Assembly: GCA_013042765.1 (NCBI GenBank)
Contig: JABDPP010000121.1
Coordinates: 1 to 10,214, forward strand
From: Litoreibacter sp.
GTDB taxonomy: Bacteria > Pseudomonadota > Alphaproteobacteria > Rhodobacterales > Rhodobacteraceae
DNA length: 10,214 nucleotides
Direction of reading: 5' to 3'
A program made the translations under genes and the position numbers. The notes under the pieces are model-generated. The model was not told the origin of the DNA and did no database searches. It worked only from the letters and a program-made list of their open reading frames with translations. Below are positions 5,597-10,214 of this stretch, piece after piece (position 1 is the first letter of the stretch; every line of letters begins with the position of its first letter).

Positions 5597-6679
5597 ATGA
5601 AAAACTGGACAAGAAGACTGGCGCTGGGCACGGCTCTTGCGGCCATGACGGCGATCCCGTCCTTTGGCGCTGAAACCATCAAGGCGGTCGTCATTGACGG
5701 CTACCCGGCACGCGCCTTGTGGGTAAAGGAATTCACAAATTTCTTCATCCCCGAGGTCGACAAGCGTCTGGCCGCGTCCGGCAATTACGTCATGGACTGG
5801 CAGGAAAGCTATGGCGGCTCGATCGTGAAGCCCAAAGGTGTGCTGGAAGGCATGAAGCTGGGGTTGGGCGATATCGGTATCGTCACCACGATTTTCCATT
5901 CCTCGAAACTGCCGAGCCAGGCGCTTTCGGCGGTGACCCCATTCGTCGCACCGGATGCACGCGCCGTGGCCAAGGCTGTCGATGAGATCGCCAAGGAATT
6001 CCCGGCGATGCAGAACGAATTTGCCAAGCAGAACCAAGTTTACCTGGCGACGGGCGTTGTTCTGGACACCTACCAGCTCTTTTCCAAGGACCAGATCAAG
6101 TCACCGTCCGAACTGTCCGGCAGCAAGGTCGCTGCGGCGGGCATGAACCTGAGATATCTTGAAGGTATCGAAGGCACTGCGGGTGTGCGCGGGGGCCTGA
6201 CCGATTTCTACAACATGGTTCAGACCGGTCTGGTTGAACATGTCATGATCTGGCCTGAAGCAGCCAAGACGTTCAAGATTGTCGAGGTCGCGCCCTACAT
6301 GCTGGACGTATCGCTCGGAGCGGTGAACACCAAGACAATCACCGTGAACAAGGACTATTGGGACGGTTTGCCGGAAGAGGTGCAGGGCGTGTTGCAGGAG
6401 GTTGCCGTCGCCTATCGTGACCACGTGGCAGGTATCGCCATGGACCGTGCTCAGGCCAGCCGCGATGCTTATGTCGCAGCAGGCGGGACCATCGTTGCGG
6501 CCTCGGAGGCAGATCGCGCAGCCTGGGCTGCCGCCATTCCTGATATCGCGGCGGAGTGGGCCTCGGGTCTCGATGCAAAAGGCGAAGCCGGCACCGAGAT
6601 GCTCAACGCCTATCTCGGGAAGCTGGAGGCCGCAGGCTATACCGGCGTGCGCGACTGGTCCGCTGGTCTGACCAACTGA
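5597..6679 (+). CDS. TRAP transporter substrate-binding protein (DctP family)
   Basis: This is a periplasmic solute receptor of 360 residues. A signal peptide is evident: MKNWTRR, then a hydrophobic stretch 8-20 and a cleavage site after SFGA (about 25). The mature part has the DctP layout with SPSELSGSKVAAAG (169-182), TDFYNMVQTGLVEHVMIWPEA (202-222) and a long C-terminal helical region. The position where most DctP proteins have the carboxylate-clamping Arg (GLKIRVP-like) reads KVAAAG, so Ala179 replaces it; Arg186 or Arg198 might compensate. The ligand is therefore open and need not be a dicarboxylate. A strong ribosome site GGGAGG lies seven bases before ATG. The gene leads the transporter segment of the operon and partners the two membrane proteins that follow. 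Substrate is inferred from the neighbours as an aromatic or polyphenolic compound. Confidence 0.92.
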   Translation: MKNWTRRLALGTALAAMTAIPSFGAETIKAVVIDGYPARALWVKEFTNFFIPEVDKRLAASGNYVMDWQESYGGSIVKPKGVLEGMKLGLGDIGIVTTIFHSSKLPSQALSAVTPFVAPDARAVAKAVDEIAKEFPAMQNEFAKQNQVYLATGVVLDTYQLFSKDQIKSPSELSGSKVAAAGMNLRYLEGIEGTAGVRGGLTDFYNMVQTGLVEHVMIWPEAAKTFKIVEVAPYMLDVSLGAVNTKTITVNKDYWDGLPEEVQGVLQEVAVAYRDHVAGIAMDRAQASRDAYVAAGGTIVAASEADRAAWAAAIPDIAAEWASGLDAKGEAGTEMLNAYLGKLEAAGYTGVRDWSAGLTN

Positions 6680-6700
6680 CCCGAGCCCTGTACGGGTTGG
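6676..6700 (+). promoter_or_regulatory. Intercistronic stem-loop between TRAP binding protein and small permease genes
   Basis: The transcript can pair CTGACCCG (6676-6683) with CGGGTTGG (6693-6700), an 8-bp stem with two G-U pairs and a 9-nt loop. It starts in the last codons of the binding-protein gene and its 3' arm covers the first two G of the GGAG ribosome site (6699-6702) of the next gene. It has no U-tract, so it is not a canonical terminator. It could protect the upstream mRNA or damp translation of the membrane subunits, giving the usual excess of receptor. Confidence 0.35.
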
Positions 6701-6709
6701 AGCCACAGT

Positions 6710-7240
6710 ATGCGTGATGCATTCCACTCCCTGGTCACGGGCCTGACGCTAGTGACCAGATATGTCGCAACTGCGGCCAATGTTTCGGGCACTCTGGTCG
6801 TGCTCGGGCTGGTGGTGATTGTGAATTACGACGTCGTGGCGCGGGGCATTTTCAATCTTCCGTTCCGCGGCGCCTACGAGGTGGTTCAATTCTCGATGGT
6901 GCTGATCGTCTTCCTGCAATTGCCTGACGTGGTGCGGGTCGACCGGCTGACGCGCTCCGACGGACTTCTGTTTCTGATCGGCGACAAGTACCCGCGGTTT
7001 GCCGCCAACATGCGCCGGGCGATCAACACGCTTTCGGCGATCGTGATGGCGCTCATCGCGGTGGCGATCTTTCCGGAGTTCACCGACATGTGGGAGACGC
7101 AGGATTTCTTCGGCATCCCGGGTGTCTTCACCGCGCCGTGGTGGCCGGTCAAGCTGACCATCCTGTGCAGTGCGACGCTCTGTGCGATGGTTTTCGCGCT
7201 GAAAGTCCTCAGTAAATCCGGATCGGACAGGCCGTCATGA
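6710..7240 (+). CDS. TRAP transporter small membrane subunit (DctQ family)
   Basis: This 176-residue protein has four predicted membrane segments (about 24-46, 55-72, 104-122, 146-165), as usual for DctQ. Family features are NYDVVARGIFNLPFRGAYEVVQ (39-60), where the short segment after the first helix carries the conserved Arg/Phe pattern, and the basic loop VRVDRLTRSD (75-84). DctQ proteins form the membrane complex with DctM and help dock the binding protein for sodium-coupled uptake. The start is ATG 6710 with GGAG seven bases upstream. Its stop overlaps the next start by ATGA, so the two subunits are translationally coupled at equal levels. Confidence 0.92.
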   Translation: MRDAFHSLVTGLTLVTRYVATAANVSGTLVVLGLVVIVNYDVVARGIFNLPFRGAYEVVQFSMVLIVFLQLPDVVRVDRLTRSDGLLFLIGDKYPRFAANMRRAINTLSAIVMALIAVAIFPEFTDMWETQDFFGIPGVFTAPWWPVKLTILCSATLCAMVFALKVLSKSGSDRPS

Positions 7241-8544
7241 GCCCAATTGAAATCGGCTCGGCCTCGGTCATCGCGATCATCGTGCTGATCTATGTGGGGG
7301 TTTATATCCCCATTGCCCTGATCGCCGTTTCCTTCGTCTCGATCTGGCTGATGCGGGACAATTTCGATCTGGCGATGAACCTGCTGAAGATCGCCGTGGG
7401 CGACAGCGTGATGGAATACACGTTCGCCACGGTGCCGCTCTTCACCTTCATGGGGCTGGTGGTGTCAAAGGCGGGGCTGGGCTCGGACATCTATGATGTG
7501 ATGAGTACGGGGTTCCGCCGTGTGAAGGGCGGCATCGGCATGGCCACGGTGGGGGCCAACGCGGCCTTTGCGGCGGTCACGGGGTCGTCCATTGCTTCGG
7601 CTTCGGTCTTTTCCAAGGTGTCGGTGCCACAGATGCTGCATTACGGCTACAACCCGCGCTTTGCAGTGGGCGTGGTGGCGGGATCGTCGGTGCTGGGCAT
7701 GATCATTCCGCCCAGTGCGATGCTGATCATCTATTCCTTCGTGGCCGAGCAATCGGTGGGTGAGATGTTTCTTGCCGGGGTTATTCCCGGCCTGATGCTG
7801 GCTGTGGCCTATGTGGCCGCGATCTGGTTCATGGGGCGTTTCACGCCGTCTTTCGTCGGCGGGCGCCCGGCGGATGAATACGAGCTTTTGCCGTGGGGCG
7901 TGATCGCCTCCAAGACCTTGCCGACGATTGGGCTGATCACCATCGTTCTGGGCGGAATTTATACCGGCTGGCTGACCCCGGTGGAGGCCGGAGCGGCGGG
8001 CGCGCTGGCCGGGCTGGTGATTGCCCTGGTGCGCCGGAGGATGACGCTCAGAGGGTTCTGGGAAGCGCTGCTGGAGACCGGCCATATCACCGCGACGATC
8101 CTGTTTCTGGTCACGGCCGCCTCGATCTACAGCCGGATGCTCGGCCTTGCCGGCCTGCCCAATGAACTGGCCGATATCCTGGCCGGTAACCAGGCCAGCT
8201 TCTGGACGATCATGGTGCTTTACGTGGTGTTGATGCTGTTTCTGGGAACGCTGCTCGACACGGCTTCGATTATCCTGATCGTGGTGCCGCTGTTCCTGCC
8301 GCTGATCGAGCCGATGGGGATGAGCCTAGTGTGGTTCGGTATCATCACGGTGGTGGGCGCGGAGATCGGGCTGCTGACGCCGCCCCTCGGGATCTCGTGC
8401 TTCGTCATCAAGGCCACGCTGAACGACGACCGGATCAAGCTCAAGGACGTGTTTCTGGGGGCGCTGCCCTTCGCGGGCGTGATGCTGGCCGTGCTGATCC
8501 TGCTGATCGAGTTTCCAATACTGAGCCTTGCCTTGCTGAAATGA
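7237..8544 (+). CDS. TRAP transporter large permease (DctM family)
   Basis: This 435-residue polytopic inner-membrane protein belongs to the ion transporter superfamily. It is hydrophobic throughout, with about a dozen membrane or re-entrant segments. DctM signatures are visible: GSSVLGMIIPPSAMLIIY (149-166), the GGIYTGWLTPVEAGAAGALAG block (239-259), DTASIILIVVPLFLPL (341-356) and IGLLTPPLGISCFVIK (377-392), which contribute to the substrate and sodium sites. The length matches the family (about 425-435), with no sign of disruption. It begins within the stop codon of the small subunit and ends 10 nt before the dioxygenase gene, whose ribosome site GAGGA overlaps this gene's stop. Transport and ring cleavage are thus tightly linked in one transcript. 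Confidence 0.95.
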   Translation: MSPIEIGSASVIAIIVLIYVGVYIPIALIAVSFVSIWLMRDNFDLAMNLLKIAVGDSVMEYTFATVPLFTFMGLVVSKAGLGSDIYDVMSTGFRRVKGGIGMATVGANAAFAAVTGSSIASASVFSKVSVPQMLHYGYNPRFAVGVVAGSSVLGMIIPPSAMLIIYSFVAEQSVGEMFLAGVIPGLMLAVAYVAAIWFMGRFTPSFVGGRPADEYELLPWGVIASKTLPTIGLITIVLGGIYTGWLTPVEAGAAGALAGLVIALVRRRMTLRGFWEALLETGHITATILFLVTAASIYSRMLGLAGLPNELADILAGNQASFWTIMVLYVVLMLFLGTLLDTASIILIVVPLFLPLIEPMGMSLVWFGIITVVGAEIGLLTPPLGISCFVIKATLNDDRIKLKDVFLGALPFAGVMLAVLILLIEFPILSLALLK

Positions 8545-8554
8545 GGACCAAGCT

Positions 8555-9421
8555 ATGCGTAATATAAACAAAGACAATATCACCGACGTGTTCATGGAAT
8601 ACATGGGCGATGAGGTTCCGCCGCGTTTGCACGAGGTCATGGAGAGCCTCGTCAAACATCTGCACGCTTTCGCCAAGGAGGTGAACCTGACCCATGAGGA
8701 ATGGCAGGTTGGGATCGAGTTTCTCGAACGCTCCGGCGAGATCTCCGACGCGGAGCGCCATGAATTCGTGCTGCTGTCGGATGTGCTGGGCCTGTCGTCG
8801 CTGGTCGACATGCTCCATTCGCACCCCGAAGGAACTTCCTCCAGCGTGCTTGGGCCGTTTCACATTTCGGGCGCGCCCCCGCTTGAGATCGGCGGCGATC
8901 TGAAGGGTCGGTTCGAGGGCGAGGTGCTGATCGCCGAGGGGATCGTGAAGGACACGGAGGGCAACCCGATCGAGGGCGCCACTGTCGATATCTGGCAGAC
9001 TGCGCCCAATGGGCTCTATTCGAGCCAGGACCCCGATCAGGACACCTATTCCTTCCATGGGCTGCAGACCACCGGCGCGGATGGGCGCTACGCGTTCACC
9101 AGTGTGAAACCGGTGGAATACACCGTTCCCTCGGACGGGCCGGTGGGCGATATCCTGAACGCGACGGGGCGGCATCCGTGGCGGCCGTCACATCTGCATT
9201 TCATCATCAAGGCCGAGGGGTTCCGCGACCTGGTCACCGAGGTTTTCCCCGATGACGATCCCTATCTCGACGAAGACACGGTCTTCGGCGTGCGCGATGA
9301 TCTGGTCATGTCCTATAAGCAGATGCCCGCGGGCAGTTTTCCCGACGGATTCGCGCTATCAGGCACGGTTGATGAGCCGTATCTGCGGGTCGATTTCGAC
9401 CTGACGCTGGTCCGGGAATAG
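8555..9421 (+). CDS. Intradiol ring-cleavage dioxygenase, probably hydroxyquinol 1,2-dioxygenase type
   Basis: This 288-residue non-heme Fe(III) enzyme opens catecholic rings between the two adjacent hydroxyls. It has the N-terminal dimerisation domain (about 15-95) followed by the beta-sandwich catalytic domain starting at VLGPFHISGAPP. The iron ligands can be placed: Tyr155 (NGLYS), Tyr189 (VEYTVP), His213 and His215 (RPSHLHF). The 24-residue Tyr-to-His spacing is that of characterised enzymes. RHPWRPSHLHF resembles hydroxyquinol 1,2-dioxygenases more than the catechol enzymes (GRHGNRPAHVHY). Expected product from hydroxyquinol is maleylacetate, but no maleylacetate reductase is in the window. 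A more hydroxylated substrate is possible. It is the last gene of the operon, with GAGGA before the ATG. The family is certain; substrate is inferred. Confidence 0.93.
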   Translation: MRNINKDNITDVFMEYMGDEVPPRLHEVMESLVKHLHAFAKEVNLTHEEWQVGIEFLERSGEISDAERHEFVLLSDVLGLSSLVDMLHSHPEGTSSSVLGPFHISGAPPLEIGGDLKGRFEGEVLIAEGIVKDTEGNPIEGATVDIWQTAPNGLYSSQDPDQDTYSFHGLQTTGADGRYAFTSVKPVEYTVPSDGPVGDILNATGRHPWRPSHLHFIIKAEGFRDLVTEVFPDDDPYLDEDTVFGVRDDLVMSYKQMPAGSFPDGFALSGTVDEPYLRVDFDLTLVRE

Positions 9422-9442
9422 CGAGTGCAAGACCCTGCCGTC

Positions 9443-10120
9443 TCAGGCGAGGTCCGCCTCATCCAGCAATCCCACCAGGAACGCGCCGGTCTTGCGGTAG
9501 TGGTTGAGCAACTGCTCGCAGGCGGCTTCGACATCACCAGCAATAGCGGCATTCATGATGCCTTCATGCTCCTTTGAGACATCGCGCTGTTTGTAGTTGA
9601 GCGCGCTGCCCGCAAGGTAGCGGTAGCGGATGTTCAGATCATAAAGCTGCGAGCAGAACTTCAGCAGGATCGGCGAATTGCAGTTCTCGAGGAGGGCGAG
9701 GTGAAACGCCTTGTGCATATCCTCGAAATCCTCGTCGCCACGGCTTTTCGCCCGCACCATGCGGTGGTGGCTCAGAACGACGTCCTCTTCCCACGCCTCA
9801 GAGCGGTTGGCGATGCTCATGCGCAAGGCCATGTCCTCAAGCTCACAGCGCAGGGCGAGGATTTCCTCGAAGTTCGCCTGGCTGGTGGGAGCGGCGCGGA
9901 AACCGCGCTGATCGATCCGTTCGACAAGGTTGTCGGAGGTCAACAGGCTCAGCGCTTCGCGGATCGGCGAAGCTCCGGTATGCAGTTTGGCCCGCAAGCC
10001 TTCGATCTTGAGTTTCTCGCCCGGCTTGATATCGCCGATCACGATCAGGCGGCGCAGGGCCAGATAGGTGCGCTGCGTGGCAGACGTGTCTGAGACAGGT
10101 TGGATCGTTTCTTGACGCAT
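9443..10120 (-). CDS. GntR-family transcriptional regulator with FCD ligand-binding domain
   Basis: This 225-residue regulator has an N-terminal winged helix (about 14-80: TYLALRRLIVIGDIKPGEKL, then GASPIREALSLLTSDNLVERIDQRGFRA) and an all-helical FCD domain (about 86-212). Typical FCD ligands for a metal or effector carboxylate are His140 (AFHLAL), His185 (KEHEGIM) and His207 (LLNHY); the residue four before His140, usually Asp, is His136. ATG 10120 is chosen; the TTG two codons earlier has no support. No ribosome site is present and a -10-like GATAAT is only 8 nt upstream, suggesting leaderless translation. It converges on the operon with a 21-nt gap. A sequence motif before it recurs before the operon, so it probably represses both until an effector (substrate or ring-fission product) binds. 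Confidence 0.93.
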   Translation of the reverse strand: MRQETIQPVSDTSATQRTYLALRRLIVIGDIKPGEKLKIEGLRAKLHTGASPIREALSLLTSDNLVERIDQRGFRAAPTSQANFEEILALRCELEDMALRMSIANRSEAWEEDVVLSHHRMVRAKSRGDEDFEDMHKAFHLALLENCNSPILLKFCSQLYDLNIRYRYLAGSALNYKQRDVSKEHEGIMNAAIAGDVEAACEQLLNHYRKTGAFLVGLLDEADLA

Positions 10121-10128
10121 ACGCAAGC

Positions 10129-10157
10129 ATTATCGATTTTTTTGGCATTTTCAACAA
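10129..10157 (-). promoter_or_regulatory. Candidate gntR promoter with very short or absent leader
   Basis: On the minus strand TTGTTG (10157-10152) and GATAAT (10134-10129) are separated by 17 bases. The -10 matches five of six positions, the -35 only three. Transcription would begin about one or two bases before ATG 10120, which fits the lack of a ribosome site. The -10 overlaps the putative operator copy 2, implying autoregulation. Confidence 0.45.
10131..10146. promoter_or_regulatory. Putative GntR-type operator, copy 2 (TATCGATTTTTTTGGC)
   Basis: Ten identical bases TATCGATTTT plus a near-match tail (TTTGGC against ATTTGAC) are shared with 3499-3515. The position over the gntR -10 region is what autorepression needs. 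The rest of the segment to the window end (10158-10214) shows no gene or further motif. Confidence 0.5.
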
Positions 10158-10214
10158 AATTGGTCGCGTTTCTGCGATCTTTATAGCGCGAGGAACCCGG
10201 GAGAGCCGAGGCAC

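Noticed and set aside
8175..8202. Inverted repeat CTGGCC-N8-GGCCAG
   Set aside because: It lies inside the large permease coding region and is explained by Leu/Ala/Gly-rich codons in G+C-rich DNA.
1766..9421. Malonate utilisation (mat) operon with TRAP uptake, decarboxylase and GntR regulator
   Set aside because: The decarboxylase is on the other strand from the transporter, no malonyl-CoA synthetase is present, the candidate operator differs from the MatR type, and the operon contains a ring-cleavage dioxygenase.
9422..9442. Terminator between the dioxygenase and gntR genes
   Set aside because: The 21-nt gap holds no stable hairpin or T-run.
1..10214. tRNA or rRNA genes, CRISPR arrays, insertion sequences or prophage genes
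   Set aside because: No repeat-spacer pattern, transposase, integrase or RNA-gene signature was seen; nearly all bases are accounted for by ordinary metabolic genes.

Overview
The window is a dense, high-G+C (roughly 60 %) proteobacterial segment. Gene content (a DoeB/EutB pair, a tripartite TRAP carrier, short ATGA-type overlaps) points to an alphaproteobacterium, most likely of the Rhodobacterales/Roseobacter type. That placement is inferred from gene families and base composition, not from a marker gene.

Left part (1-1759). On the minus strand lie a DoeB-type zinc deacetylase and the start of an EutB-type PLP dehydratase, translationally coupled and resembling part of an ectoine/hydroxyectoine breakdown locus. 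A small ArsR-family regulator with a C-terminal cysteine triad is divergent from them; the intergenic region holds two inverted repeats sharing the half-site ATTTCG.

Middle left (1766-3459). Two minus-strand genes form a probable transcript: a YciI-like protein followed by malonyl-CoA decarboxylase. They end convergently with the ArsR gene and diverge from the large operon to the right.

Main operon (3566-9421, plus strand, all gaps 42 nt or less). The order is FAH-superfamily hydrolase, HadB/RutE-type nitroreductase, OsmC-family protein, TRAP substrate-binding protein, TRAP small and large membrane subunits, and an intradiol ring-cleavage dioxygenase most like hydroxyquinol 1,2-dioxygenases. 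A GntR/FCD regulator is encoded convergently just after the operon. A 10-nt identical motif (TATCGATTTT) followed by a similar tail lies in front of both the operon and the regulator gene, so the regulator probably controls both.

Working model (inference). The cluster imports and degrades a hydroxylated aromatic compound. The TRAP system would bring in the substrate, the nitroreductase would keep a hydroxyquinol-type intermediate reduced (as proposed for TcpB/HadB), the dioxygenase would open the ring, and the FAH-type enzyme would hydrolyse the diketo product. YciI might act on a quinol intermediate like TftG, and malonyl-CoA decarboxylase would feed a malonyl unit into acetyl-CoA. No ring hydroxylase, maleylacetate reductase or malonyl-CoA synthetase is visible, so either the pathway continues elsewhere or it differs from the known hydroxyquinol route. 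The one-substrate alternative that uses both the FAH enzyme and the decarboxylase is ring opening of a tetrahydroxybenzene to malonylpyruvate.
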